Source: Pseudomonas sp. B21-023 (lineage in GTDB: Bacteria; Pseudomonadota; Gammaproteobacteria; Pseudomonadales; Pseudomonadaceae). From it: 64,000 nucleotides of DNA. A model generated the notes under the pieces. The model searched no databases. It had not been told where the DNA came from and saw only the letters and a program-made list of their open reading frames with translations. The DNA is taken from contig NZ_CP087190.1 in assembly GCF_024749165.1 (NCBI RefSeq), forward strand, positions 558,001-622,000, read 5' to 3'. Both the position numbers and the translations under genes were made by a program. Shown piece by piece: positions 25,339 to 36,307 of the stretch (within the stretch, counting starts at the first letter, position 1; each line of letters opens with the position of its first letter).

Positions 25339-26307
25339 TCATTTGTGCAGCGTGTCCCGCGCTCGCTCCAGCAACGCCCGGGCCTTGTCACTGAAGCGCT
25401 CCAGGTGTGAAGCCGGTTCGCGCTTGTGTTCGGCCAGGCCTTGTTGCTTCAACCAGTCCTTCCAGCGTACCCGCTCCTCCCGAACCACCCAGCCTACCTG
25501 TAGTGCAAAGCTTTCAGCCAGCCATAGGCCGCGTGTGCTCGCCGGCAGCAGTTGATCCTTCTTCAGGGTATAGAGCTCTGCCATCGGTTGGCCGTCCTTC
25601 AACGGCATCAGGTAAAGGTCTGGTCTTTTGCGGTCGAGCCGTGCCACCAGTTGGTCGCCCTCGAGCCGTTCATCGACATGGAACAGGCTCAGTGACTTGG
25701 CCTCCTTGGGCACTTGCAGACGCAGGTCGTAGATCAGCTGCAACGACGCGGTGGGCAGGTGCACGTAGGCCCGTGGCCGCTCCAGCAGGGTGAGCCGGGC
25801 GCAATGCACCGGGCGGGCGGCACCGGACTCAGGCGAGAGCACGAACGGCAGCGCCTCGCGATAGTGCAGGGCGGCGGCATAGGGCGCCGGCAGCCAGGTA
25901 TCGTTGAAGCGCCCGCCAAGCCAGCCTTCAGGGGTTTCCAGCAGGCACTCCTCGGCCACTTCCTGGATCGCCGTGTGCAGCGGCAGGTTCAGCTCGTGGG
26001 CCGGGACATAGCCTGAAATCAGCTTGAGCACCACATCGCCACGGTCCTGTCGGCGTTGGCGCACCAGCACCCAGTAGTCGCGGCCTTGCCAGTTCAGGGT
26101 GAGGCGCACCGACACGCCGAGGTTGGCCAGCTCCGCCACGAAGCGTTCGGGGTCGGCGACCTGGATGGCCTTGCGCCGCTGCAGGGTTTGAGCGAAATTC
26201 AGCGGCATGCCGATGCTCTGGTAAGTCAGGCCGTCGGGCGTGGCTTCGACGTGCAGCGGCAGGGTCTTGAAGTTGCTCGGATTCTTGCGGATCAGCGTAC
26301 GCGGCAC
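25339..26307 (-). CDS. Conserved Pseudomonas protein of unknown function, nudix-box-like segment
   Basis: A 322-residue soluble protein beginning PRTLIRKNPSNFKTLPLHVE. GTG 26307 is chosen because of the very strong AAGGAGGAG just upstream; a longer frame to 26424 overlaps the aldo/keto reductase. The segment LPLHTAIQEVAEECLLETPE resembles a degenerate nudix box (REVxEExGx) with Arg replaced by Gln. It is 37 bp downstream of the aldo/keto reductase and probably cotranscribed. Homologues are sometimes named metal ABC transporter ATPase, but I see no Walker motifs. Function is unknown. Confidence 0.8.
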   Translation of the reverse strand: MPRTLIRKNPSNFKTLPLHVEATPDGLTYQSIGMPLNFAQTLQRRKAIQVADPERFVAELANLGVSVRLTLNWQGRDYWVLVRQRRQDRGDVVLKLISGYVPAHELNLPLHTAIQEVAEECLLETPEGWLGGRFNDTWLPAPYAAALHYREALPFVLSPESGAARPVHCARLTLLERPRAYVHLPTASLQLIYDLRLQVPKEAKSLSLFHVDERLEGDQLVARLDRKRPDLYLMPLKDGQPMAELYTLKKDQLLPASTRGLWLAESFALQVGWVVREERVRWKDWLKQQGLAEHKREPASHLERFSDKARALLERARDTLHK

Positions 26308-26344
26308 GAGGCTCCTCCTTGCGTTGGGCCCCCGCCCGGGCGGC

Positions 26345-27157
26345 TCAGGGCCGGCCCAGGATGCGGGCGACGGTGGCCACGTTGTGGGCCAGGTGTACCG
26401 GGTTGATGGTGCCGACGATGGCACTGCACACGCCGGGGTGGGCGAACAGCAACTCGAAACTGGCCTGCACCGGGTCGACCCCCGGCGCCAGGCAGATATG
26501 GCCGCTGGCCAGGGCCTTCTTTACCAGGATGGCCTTGCCGTGTTCGGCAGCGTAGTCGAGCACGGGCCGCTCCGCCTGCTCGTTGAGATTGTAGGTGACC
26601 ATGGCGCAATCACCTTGTTCCAAGGCCTTCAGGCCACCCGCGGCGGTTTTGCCGGAGAAGCCGTAGCCGAGGATCTTGCCTTCGCGCTTGAGCGCGGCGA
26701 GTGTTTCATACACCCCCTCCTGCTCGAGGATCGCCAGGTCGTTGCCATCGGAGTGCACCAGCACCAGTTCGATACGGTCGGTTTCCAGGCGCTCGAGGCT
26801 GCGTTCGACCGAGCGACGGGTATGGGCGGCGCTGAAATCGAAATGCGACTGGCCATCCTCGAACTCTTCCCCGACCTTGCTGACGATTACCCATTGCTCG
26901 CGTTGGCCGCGCAGCAATGGGCCGAGGCGCTCCTCGCTGCGGCCATAGGCCGGGGCGGTGTCGATCAGGTTGATGCCCAGCTCGCGGGCCTGGGCGAGCA
27001 GCAGGCGGGCGGCCTGGTCATCGGGGATGGTGAAACCATTGGGGTATTTGACGCCTTGGTCGCGGCCCAGCTTGACCGTGCCCAGGCCCAGTGGCGATAC
27101 CCGCAGGCCGGTGCTGCCCAAGGGGCGGTGGTGATCGTGCAGGGTCGGCAGGCTCAT
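26345..27157 (-). CDS. Aldo/keto reductase
   Basis: A 270-residue NAD(P)H-dependent reductase of the TIM-barrel AKR family. LGLGTVKLGRDQGVKYPNG opens the barrel. The catalytic residues are visible as NLIDTAPAYGRSE (Asp, Tyr), IVSKVGEEF (Lys) and LVLVHSDG (His). The cofactor end has AIVGTINPVHL. It is shorter than the usual ~320 residues but complete. It overlaps the upstream FAD oxidoreductase by 4 nt (ATGA), suggesting the two act on the same or linked substrates. The substrate is unknown. Confidence 0.9.
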   Translation of the reverse strand: MSLPTLHDHHRPLGSTGLRVSPLGLGTVKLGRDQGVKYPNGFTIPDDQAARLLLAQARELGINLIDTAPAYGRSEERLGPLLRGQREQWVIVSKVGEEFEDGQSHFDFSAAHTRRSVERSLERLETDRIELVLVHSDGNDLAILEQEGVYETLAALKREGKILGYGFSGKTAAGGLKALEQGDCAMVTYNLNEQAERPVLDYAAEHGKAILVKKALASGHICLAPGVDPVQASFELLFAHPGVCSAIVGTINPVHLAHNVATVARILGRP

Positions 27158-28329
27158 GGCAGCAGTTGCTCCCAGGCTGGCAGCGCCAGCGGTGGACGCG
27201 GCAGGTCGGCAAGGTCCGGCTGGCTCGCCGGGCGCACGCCGTCACGCTCGAAGCTGGCCAGCACACGATCGGCGAAATCTGGCGCCAGGGCCAGCTTGGT
27301 CGGCCAGCCGACCAGCAGGCGTTGCTGGTCGGCAAGGAAGGCGTTGTCCGGGCGTACCAGGCCCGATTGCGCGGGCTCGGCGCGATCGACGCGCAGGGTG
27401 GCCCAGCGGACCAGGCTTTGATCGACCCAAGGCAACAGGCTGGCAACTTCCTTCTGCGCCGCGGCGATCTGCGCGGCGGGCTCACGGGCAACGCCGTCAG
27501 CCTCGGCGATATCGCCACCCAGGTACCACACCCATTGGCCATCGGCGGCCGGGTGGGTGGTCACGGTGATGCGCGGCTTGGGGCCGCCGCCCAGGCAGTG
27601 GGCATACAGGGGCTTGAGGTTGGGCCCCTTGGCCAGGACCATGTGCAGCGGGCGGCGTTGCATGGCCGGTTGGTTCAGCCCCAGGGCGTGCAGCAGGCCT
27701 TCGGTGCCACCGCCGGCGCTCAGGACTATGCGCTGGGCGCGGATCTCGCGGTCATCGACCACCAGGCCGGCCAGCTCTTCGCCGTCGCGCAGCGGTTCGA
27801 TTCGCTCGCCGGCCAGCAGGCTGTCACCCGCCAGTTGCGCGAGGTTGGCCAGCAGGCTGGGCACGTCGATGACCAGTTCGGCCAGGCGGTAGACCTTACC
27901 CTTGAAGGCGCGGTCCTGCAGGGCCGGCGGCAGTTGCTCGCCCTTGACCTGGTCGACCCGGCCGCGCACGGCCTTGCTGGCGAAGAAACTGGTGAGGTTG
28001 CCCGCCAGGGTGCCGGGGGACCACAAGTAGTGGGCATCGGACAGCAAGCGGGTGCCGCTCAGGTCCAGTTCGCCGTTGCCGGCCAGCGCTTCGCGCCAGC
28101 GTCGCGGCATGTCGGCGATGGCCTCGGAGGCGCCGGTGAGGGCGCCGTGCAAGGCATATTTGGTGCCGCCGTGGATGATGCCTTGCGACTTGATGGTCTG
28201 CTCGCCACCCAGGCTGGCGCGCTCCACCAGCACCGTCGAGTAGCCCAGGCGACGCAGCCGGGCATTGAGCCAGAGGCCTGCGACCCCGGCGCCGACGATC
28301 AGCACGTCAGTGGTAATGGCGGATGGCAT
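27154..28329 (-). CDS. FAD-dependent oxidoreductase (DAO/glycerol-3-phosphate dehydrogenase-like)
   Basis: A 391-residue flavoprotein. The N-terminal Rossmann motif is VLIVGAGVAGLWLNARLRRL, followed by VLVERASLGGEQTIKSQGII and HGGTKYALHG, which resembles the DAO/GlpD group. The C-terminal half contains VLSAGGGTEGLLHALGL and LVGWPTKLALAPDFADRVL. There is no signal peptide. It heads the operon FAD oxidoreductase, aldo/keto reductase, unknown protein and has GAGGTG before the ATG. The substrate cannot be assigned from sequence. Confidence 0.87.
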   Translation of the reverse strand: MPSAITTDVLIVGAGVAGLWLNARLRRLGYSTVLVERASLGGEQTIKSQGIIHGGTKYALHGALTGASEAIADMPRRWREALAGNGELDLSGTRLLSDAHYLWSPGTLAGNLTSFFASKAVRGRVDQVKGEQLPPALQDRAFKGKVYRLAELVIDVPSLLANLAQLAGDSLLAGERIEPLRDGEELAGLVVDDREIRAQRIVLSAGGGTEGLLHALGLNQPAMQRRPLHMVLAKGPNLKPLYAHCLGGGPKPRITVTTHPAADGQWVWYLGGDIAEADGVAREPAAQIAAAQKEVASLLPWVDQSLVRWATLRVDRAEPAQSGLVRPDNAFLADQQRLLVGWPTKLALAPDFADRVLASFERDGVRPASQPDLADLPRPPLALPAWEQLLP

Positions 28330-28390
28330 GCGGGCACCTCGAAAACTGGGACAGGTGCGCAGTATACAGGCTGTGGCGTCGTGCTGACCC

Positions 28391-28434
28391 CTGTGGGAGC
28401 CGGCTTGCCGGCGATAGGGCCGCGCAGCGGCCCC
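28391..28434. repeat. REP element
   Basis: GTGGGAGCCGGCTTGCCGGC followed by GATAGGGCCGCGCAGCGGCC forms two small hairpins in the 117-bp spacer between the FAD oxidoreductase start and the end of emrE. Confidence 0.7.
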
Positions 28435-28446
28435 ATGGGCTCAGGC

Positions 28447-28779
28447 TCAGTGCCCTGCGGTATTGGAAAACACCTGGATCACCACCACCCCGCCGACGAT
28501 CATGGCCATGCCCAGCATCGCCGGCACATCCAGTTTCTGCCCGTAGATCACCAGCGCCGCGATGCTGATCAGCACGATGCCCAGTCCCGACCAGATCGCA
28601 TAGGCGATGCCCACCGGAATGCTGCGCACCACCAGGGTGAGCATCCAGAACGCCACGCCATAGCCGCAGACCATCAGCAGCAGCGGCAGCGGCGTGTTCA
28701 GCCCCTTGACCGCTTTCATGGAGGCGGTGGCGATGACTTCGGCGCAGATGGCGATGGCGAGATAGGTGTAGGCGTTCAT
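28447..28779 (-). CDS. emrE: Small multidrug resistance efflux protein, EmrE-like
   Basis: A 110-residue four-helix proton antiporter. The conserved membrane-embedded Glu is in AICAEVIATASMK of helix 1. The EmrE-type signature IPVGIAYAIWSGLGIVLIS and YGQKLDVPAMLGMAMI follow. This is closer to the drug-exporting EmrE/Qac type than to the guanidinium exporter Gdx/SugE, judged by these motifs. ATG 28779 with GGAGA upstream is chosen; a longer frame to 28809 lacks support. Single-gene SMRs act as antiparallel homodimers. The LysR gene is divergent, 90 bp away, and may regulate it. Confidence 0.92.
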   Translation of the reverse strand: MNAYTYLAIAICAEVIATASMKAVKGLNTPLPLLLMVCGYGVAFWMLTLVVRSIPVGIAYAIWSGLGIVLISIAALVIYGQKLDVPAMLGMAMIVGGVVVIQVFSNTAGH

Positions 28780-28869
28780 GGTGCGGGTTCTCCGTTGCTG
28801 GATGGGCATTCTAGGGAATTCCTGGATGCGGTAAAGTCATTACCTATCTGCTTTGGAGATAGGATAGGG

Positions 28870-29760
28870 ATGACTGAACACTGGAGCCTTGAACAACTTC
28901 GCCTGTTCGTGCGGACCGCCGAACTCCGTTCGTTTTCCGCCGTGGCCCGAGAGCAGCACAAGGCCCAGTCGGCGATCAGCAGCGCCATCGCCTTGCTCGA
29001 GGCGGACCTGGGCGTGACCCTTTTCGAGCGCAGCAGCGGCCGGCAGCCGCGCCTGACCGAAAGCGGCGCCGCGCTGCTGGAGGACGCCCGCGAGCTGTTG
29101 CGCCAATGCGAGCGTCTGGATGGCCGGGCGTTGGCCTTGATGCGCGGACAGGAGGCTTTGCTGCGGGTGGCCCAGGACGAGGCAATGCCCTACCAGCCGG
29201 TGATCGACAGCCTCGACGAGCTGGCGGTGCGCTACCCCTACCTGGAGGTGCAACTGGCCAGCGGCGCCCAGGGCGATGTGGCGCGCAAGCTGGTGGAGCG
29301 GCGCGCCGACCTGGGGTTGTTCTTCCACCACGAAAGCATTCCCGCCTCGTTGGAGCGACGCGCCCTGGGCAGCGTCGAGATGGTCACGGTGTGTGCCATC
29401 GACCACCCGCTGGCACACTTGGCCAAGGTCAGCCGCCAACAACTGGCCCGCCATCGCCAGTTGCTGATTACCCCGCAGCAGAGCGGCTACCCCGGCGGCG
29501 AGGCGATCAGCCCGCAGATATGGCGTGCCGACAGCTTCTATGCCATGGCCGAATTGCTGATGCGCGGCCTGGGCTGGGCCTGGCTGCCGCGTCATGTAGT
29601 GCAGTACCCCACCTACCAGGCGCAGATGGTCGAGCTGGACAGCGAATGGCGCCCGCCGGCGCTGGTGGCGGAACTGGCCTGGCGCCGTGACGAGCCCTTG
29701 GGCCCTGCGGCGCAGTGGCTGGCCGAGCGCTTCGCCGTGCACCTGCGGGCCATTGGCTGA
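28870..29760 (+). CDS. LysR-family transcriptional regulator
   Basis: A 296-residue regulator. The N-terminal winged helix-turn-helix has LEQLRLFVRTAELRSFSAVA and QSAISSAIALLEADLGVTLF. The C-terminal effector domain is about residues 90-290. The start is set at ATG 28870; the frame is open much further upstream but only over antisense sequence. It diverges from emrE with a 90-bp spacer, the usual arrangement for a LysR regulator and its target, though the effector is unknown. Confidence 0.9.
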   Translation: MTEHWSLEQLRLFVRTAELRSFSAVAREQHKAQSAISSAIALLEADLGVTLFERSSGRQPRLTESGAALLEDARELLRQCERLDGRALALMRGQEALLRVAQDEAMPYQPVIDSLDELAVRYPYLEVQLASGAQGDVARKLVERRADLGLFFHHESIPASLERRALGSVEMVTVCAIDHPLAHLAKVSRQQLARHRQLLITPQQSGYPGGEAISPQIWRADSFYAMAELLMRGLGWAWLPRHVVQYPTYQAQMVELDSEWRPPALVAELAWRRDEPLGPAAQWLAERFAVHLRAIG

Positions 29761-29798
29761 CAGGCCTTTTCATCCAGTTCCTAGTAAACTCCGCCGCC

Positions 29799-31070
29799 AT
29801 GAACAGAACCCTCTATACCCTGCTTTTCCATCTGGGCCTGCCGCTGGTCGCGCTGCGCCTGTTCCTGCGCGGGCGCAAGGCGCCGGCCTACCGTGCGCGT
29901 ATCGCCGAGCGCTTCGCTTGTGGCTTGCCACCCATGCGTCAGGGTGGCATCTGGGTGCATGCGGTCTCGGTGGGTGAGAGCATCGCTGCCGCGCCGATGG
30001 TGCGGGCCCTGCTCAAGCAGTACCCGGACCTGCCGGTCACGCTCACCTGCATGACCCCGACCGGCTCAGAGCGCATCCGCGCGATGTTCGAGGGCGAGCC
30101 ACGGGTGCAGCACTGCTACCTGCCTTACGACCTGCCGTGGGCGGCCGGGCGGTTCCTCGACCATGTGCGCCCGCGCCTGGGCATCATCATGGAAACCGAG
30201 CTGTGGCCGAACCACATCCACCAGTGCGCCAGGCGCGGCATTCCGGTGGCGCTGGCCAATGCGAGGCTGTCCGAGCGCTCGGCGCGTGGTTATGCCCGTT
30301 TTGCCGGCCTGACCCGGCCGATGCTCGAGGAGATGAACCTGATCGCCGTGCAGACCGAAACCGAGGCGGAGCGTTTCCGCGCGCTCGGTGCGCGCCACGA
30401 ATGCGTGCAGGTGACCGGTTCGATCAAGTTTGACCTCACGATCGACGATCAACTGCTGCCGCGGGCCTGCGCATTGCGCGAGCAGTGGGCTGCCCGGCAG
30501 CGTCCGGTGTGGATCGCCGCCAGTACCCACGATGGCGAAGACGCGTTGATTCTCGAGGCTCATCGTGAGCTGCTGAAGGTACACAGCGATGCGCTGCTGA
30601 TCCTGGTGCCGCGCCATCCCGAGCGCTTCGCGGCGGTGCATGAGCTGTGCGCCGGACAGTTCTCCACGGTGCGCCGCTCGGCCGGTGACGCGGTCACGGC
30701 GCAGACCCAGGTGCTGCTGGGCGACACCATGGGCGAACTGCTGTTTCTGTATGCACTGGCCGATATCGCCTTCGTAGGCGGCAGCCTGGTCCCCACGGGC
30801 GGTCACAACCCGTTGGAGCCGGCGGCGCTGGCACTGCCGGTGCTCATGGGACCGCATGTGTTCAACTTCCTCGAGATCAGCGCGATGCTGCGCGAGGCGG
30901 GGGCGTTGCAGCAGGTGGACGATGCCGAGGGGCTGGCCGCGGCGGTGCGCCGCTTGGTTGAGCTGCCGCAGGACGCGCGGCGCATGGGCGAGGCGGGCAG
31001 GGCGGTGATGCGGGCCAATCAGGGGGCGTTGCAGCGTTTGCTCGATGGGCTGGCGTGCCTGCTGAGCTGA
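29799..31070 (+). CDS. waaA: 3-deoxy-D-manno-octulosonic acid (Kdo) transferase WaaA
   Basis: A 423-residue GT30 glycosyltransferase adding Kdo to lipid IVA. An N-terminal hydrophobic anchor (TLLFHLGLPLVALRLFLRG) precedes the acceptor domain. HAVSVGES near residues 56-63 contains the catalytic Glu at about the position known in the family. METELWPNHIHQC and GGSLVPTGGHNPLEPAALA are further signatures. The length equals E. coli WaaA. It is an essential inner-core step, lying apart from the outer-core cluster. It converges with tolC. Confidence 0.96.
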   Translation: MNRTLYTLLFHLGLPLVALRLFLRGRKAPAYRARIAERFACGLPPMRQGGIWVHAVSVGESIAAAPMVRALLKQYPDLPVTLTCMTPTGSERIRAMFEGEPRVQHCYLPYDLPWAAGRFLDHVRPRLGIIMETELWPNHIHQCARRGIPVALANARLSERSARGYARFAGLTRPMLEEMNLIAVQTETEAERFRALGARHECVQVTGSIKFDLTIDDQLLPRACALREQWAARQRPVWIAASTHDGEDALILEAHRELLKVHSDALLILVPRHPERFAAVHELCAGQFSTVRRSAGDAVTAQTQVLLGDTMGELLFLYALADIAFVGGSLVPTGGHNPLEPAALALPVLMGPHVFNFLEISAMLREAGALQQVDDAEGLAAAVRRLVELPQDARRMGEAGRAVMRANQGALQRLLDGLACLLS

Positions 31071-31077
31071 TGATGAG

Positions 31078-31139
31078 CCTGTAGGCGCGGTTGTGGTGGG
31101 AGCGGGGCAAGCCCGCTCCCACTAAGCCCGCCCTACAGG
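31078..31139. terminator. REP-like hairpin between convergent waaA and tolC
   Basis: An inner stem GTGGGAGCGGG/CCCGCTCCCAC (31096-31106 with 31112-31122, 5-nt loop) lies inside an outer match CCTGTAGG/CCTACAGG (31078-31085 with 31132-31139). It fills the gap between the two stops and probably ends transcripts from both sides, though there is no T tract. Confidence 0.6.
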
Positions 31140-31152
31140 TAGTGTGTTGCCT

Positions 31153-32586
31153 TCAAGGCCGGCGTTCGAAGTTCTTCGCCGCAGCCGCTGCCAGATCCGG
31201 TGGCAGGAAATCCTTGTCCGGGTTGTAGTCGGCCTTCAGGTACCGCCCCAGGTCCTGCAGGTCCTGCGGGCTCAAGGTGCCGGCCGCCTGCTTGAGGCGC
31301 AGGTTGTCGAGGATGTAGTCGTAGCGGCTGTTGTTGTAGTCGCGCACCGAGGTGTACAGCTGGCGTTGCGCATCGAGCACGTCGACGATGTTGCGGGTGC
31401 CGACCTGGTAGCCGATCTCGGTGGCCTCCAGTGCGCTCTGGTTGGAAATGATCGACTGCTTGCGCGCCTGTACCTGTTCCACGTCGGTGTTCACCGCACG
31501 GTGCAGATTACGCGTGTTCTCCACCACCTGGCGGCGCAGGCTTTCGCGCTGCTGCTCGCTCTGGGTCAGGCGCGCATAGGCCTCGCGCACCTGGGAGCTG
31601 GTCAACCCGCCGCTGTAGATCGGAATGTTCAGTTGCAGGCCGACGCTGGTCTGCTCCACGTCACCGCCGTAGCGCACGCCGTTCTGCGAAGGGTTGGTGA
31701 AACCCAGGTTGTCGTTGTCGCCCTTCTGGTACTTGGCCACGGCATCCAGGGTTGGTGCATGGCCCGCTTTGCGTTGGCGCACGGTCTCTTCGGCGGCCGC
31801 CACGGCATGGTTGGTGGCCTGCAGGTTGAGGTTCTGCCGCCCGGCGGTCTCGACCCAGGCCTTGGCGTCGTTGGGCGTCGGCACTTGCACCGGCAGGGTG
31901 TGGACCACGCCCTGGATCGCGCTATATTGGCGGTTGGTCAAGGTGATCAGGGCCTCGAAGGCATCCTGCACCTGGCGCTCGGCGATGATCCGGTTGGCCC
32001 GCGCCGTGTCATAGCTGGCCTGTGACTGCAGCACATCGGTCTTGTCCGAAAGGCCGACATCGAATCGCTCGTTGGACTGGTCGAGCTGGCGCTTGAAGGC
32101 CGCCTCTTCAGCCTTGGTCGAGGCCAGGTTGTCCTGAGCGCGGAGCACCGCGAAGTAGTTCTCGGCGCTTTGCAGGATCAGGTTCTGCTCGGTGGCCGAC
32201 AGTTCCAGCGCGGCCTGCTCGTTGACCGCTTCGGCAGCCTGCAGCTGGAACCAGCGGTCGGCGCGGAAGATCGGCTGCGCCAGGGTGGCGCTCCAGGTAT
32301 TGCCGCTGCGGTTGGAGGTGATCGACGGCTCGTCGAGCTTGGTGCGGGTATTCATCATCTCGGCGCCGGCCGAAAGGTTGGGCAGCAAACCGGCGCGGGC
32401 CTGGGGCACCACTTCGCGGCGGGCGCCGTAGTCGGCGCGGGCGGCTGCCAGGTCGGCGTTATTGTCCACCGCTTCCTGGTAGACGCTGACCAGGTCGGTC
32501 TTCACCGTCGTGGGCGTATCCACTGCCCAGGCCACTCCGTTGGACGCACAAGACACGGCAATCGCCAGTGAGAGTTTGCGCAGCAT
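31153..32586 (-). CDS. tolC: TolC family outer-membrane efflux channel
   Basis: A 477-residue outer-membrane factor. A signal peptide MLRKLSLAIAVSCASNGVAWA is followed by VYQEAVDNNADLAAARADYG, the usual OEP start. Two long coiled helical hairpins contain SVGLQLNIPIYSGGLTSSQV and VGTRNIVDVLDAQRQLYTS. It should form the trimeric tunnel for RND pumps or type I secretion. ATG 32586 is chosen because the signal peptide starts there; the frame is open to 32727. No membrane fusion or pump gene adjoins it, so it is probably a shared channel, as E. coli tolC is. Confidence 0.95.
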   Translation of the reverse strand: MLRKLSLAIAVSCASNGVAWAVDTPTTVKTDLVSVYQEAVDNNADLAAARADYGARREVVPQARAGLLPNLSAGAEMMNTRTKLDEPSITSNRSGNTWSATLAQPIFRADRWFQLQAAEAVNEQAALELSATEQNLILQSAENYFAVLRAQDNLASTKAEEAAFKRQLDQSNERFDVGLSDKTDVLQSQASYDTARANRIIAERQVQDAFEALITLTNRQYSAIQGVVHTLPVQVPTPNDAKAWVETAGRQNLNLQATNHAVAAAEETVRQRKAGHAPTLDAVAKYQKGDNDNLGFTNPSQNGVRYGGDVEQTSVGLQLNIPIYSGGLTSSQVREAYARLTQSEQQRESLRRQVVENTRNLHRAVNTDVEQVQARKQSIISNQSALEATEIGYQVGTRNIVDVLDAQRQLYTSVRDYNNSRYDYILDNLRLKQAAGTLSPQDLQDLGRYLKADYNPDKDFLPPDLAAAAAKNFERRP

Positions 32587-32751
32587 AGGGCAATCCTTGA
32601 TCAAGATGTATTTACTGTACTGTCTGGTATCGAGCACGCCAGTGTAGTGCCGTGCGTCGCCATCAACAATCCGCCACGTGTGCCATTTATCACGCCAGGG
32701 ATTTACCCGCTTGGCTTTGCCGACCACTCCAGTCTAGACTGCGCAGGTTCT

Positions 32752-34889
<2,138 letters not shown>

Positions 34890-34922
34890 GTAGCAGACCC
34901 AGGCGGTGCGCGATGCGCACCG

Positions 34923-34989
34923 CATCGCTGGCAAGCCAGCTCCCACAGACTGCGATGCGGCCCCTGTGGGAGCTGGCTTGCCAGCGATG
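34923..34989. repeat. REP dyad between thiC and cytX
   Basis: Perfect 26-bp inverted arms (34923-34948 and 34964-34989) of the form CATCGCTGGCAAGCCAGC..CCACAG enclose 15 bp. The hairpin could attenuate read-through from riboswitch-controlled thiC into cytX. Confidence 0.85.
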
Positions 34990-35023
34990 GGTTCACCCCA
35001 ACTCTTCCGTCGAGCGCCCGAGC

Positions 35024-36307
35024 ATGACCACTCCCAGCCACTTCTCTCCCGACCACCCGGTCCCCTCTCACCATCGCCAGTTCGGCGCCCGCGACCTGTT
35101 TTCGCTGTGGTTTTCCCTCGGCATCGGCCTGATGGTCCTGCAGGTCGGCAGCCTGTTGGCGCCGGGCCTGGGGCTGGCGGGCTCGATCCTGGCGATCACC
35201 CTGGGCACGGCGGTAGGAGTATTGCTGCTGGCCGCGGTGGGGGTGATCGGTAGCGATACCGGCCTGTCGGCCATGGCAACCTTGCGCCTCACGCTCGGTA
35301 GCCATGGCGCGCGCCTGCCGGCCTTGCTCAACCTGCTGCAACTGGTGGGCTGGGGTTCGTTCGAGATCATCGTCATGCGTGATGCCGCCAGCTTGCTGGG
35401 CGCACGCGCGTTCGGCGAGGGCAGCGGCTGGAGCAGCCCGCTGCTGTGGACCTTGTGCTTTGGCGCCCTGGCCACTCTGCTGGCGGTCAGCGGGCCGCTG
35501 GCGTTCGTGCGCAAGGTCTTGCGCAAATGGGGGATCTGGCTGCTGCTGGGCGCCTGCGCCTGGTTGACCTGGAACCTGTTCGCCAGGGCCGACCTGGCCC
35601 AGCTGTGGCGTCAGCCCGGTGATGGTTCGCTGTCCCTGGCCCTGGGTTTCGACATCGTGATCGCCATGCCGCTGTCGTGGCTGCCGCTGATCGCCGACTA
35701 TTCACGCTTTGGCCAGCGCGCCAGCCGGGTGTTCGGCGGTACCGCGCTGGGCTTCTTCATTGGCAATGCCTGGCTGATGAGCCTGGGCGTGGCTTACACC
35801 TTGGCGTTCGCGCCCAGCGGTGAGGTGAATGCCCTGCTGTTGGCACTCGCCGGCGCTGGGCTGGGAATTCCGTTGCTGCTGATCCTGCTGGACGAGACGG
35901 AAAACGCCTTTGCCGATATCCACTCGGCGGCGGTGTCCACCGGCCTGCTGCTGAAAATGAAGGTCGAGCACCTGGCCTTGGCGATCGGCGTGCTGTGCAC
36001 GCTGATCGCCTTGCTGGCGCCGCTGGCCCAGTACCAGAACTTCCTGTTGCTGATCGGCTCGGTGTTCGCGCCGCTGTTCGGCGTGGTGCTGGTGGATCAC
36101 TTCGTGATTCGCCGCCGCCGCTTGCCGGCGTTGGTCGAGGGCTTGCACTGGCAGGCGCTACTGGCCTGGGGCGTGGGGGTGGCGGCCTATCACCTGATGG
36201 CCAGCCAGGCGCCTGAGCTGGGGGCGACCCTGCCGGCACTATTGCTGGCAGGGGTACTGCACCTGTTGCTATCGCTCAGCCGCGGCCGGGAAACAGCTCG
36301 GGCTTGA
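35024..36307 (+). CDS. cytX: Putative hydroxymethylpyrimidine transporter CytX (NCS1 family)
   Basis: A 427-residue membrane protein with about 12 helices of the nucleobase:cation symporter-1 type, related to CodB. FGARDLFSLWFSLGIGLMVL and LGFDIVIAMPLSWLPLIADY (NCS1 pattern) are visible. CytX genes are typically tied to thiamin genes or TPP riboswitches and are thought to import HMP, which fits its place 134 bp after thiC. ATG 35024 begins after the REP; the frame is open earlier but over the REP. Its 3' end overlaps a convergent lipoprotein gene by 32 nt. Confidence 0.85.
   Translation: MTTPSHFSPDHPVPSHHRQFGARDLFSLWFSLGIGLMVLQVGSLLAPGLGLAGSILAITLGTAVGVLLLAAVGVIGSDTGLSAMATLRLTLGSHGARLPALLNLLQLVGWGSFEIIVMRDAASLLGARAFGEGSGWSSPLLWTLCFGALATLLAVSGPLAFVRKVLRKWGIWLLLGACAWLTWNLFARADLAQLWRQPGDGSLSLALGFDIVIAMPLSWLPLIADYSRFGQRASRVFGGTALGFFIGNAWLMSLGVAYTLAFAPSGEVNALLLALAGAGLGIPLLLILLDETENAFADIHSAAVSTGLLLKMKVEHLALAIGVLCTLIALLAPLAQYQNFLLLIGSVFAPLFGVVLVDHFVIRRRRLPALVEGLHWQALLAWGVGVAAYHLMASQAPELGATLPALLLAGVLHLLLSLSRGRETARA

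Noticed and set aside
27091..28869. Long N-terminal extension of the LysR regulator
   Set aside because: The extension is antisense to the FAD oxidoreductase and emrE; the helix-turn-helix domain starts properly at 28870.
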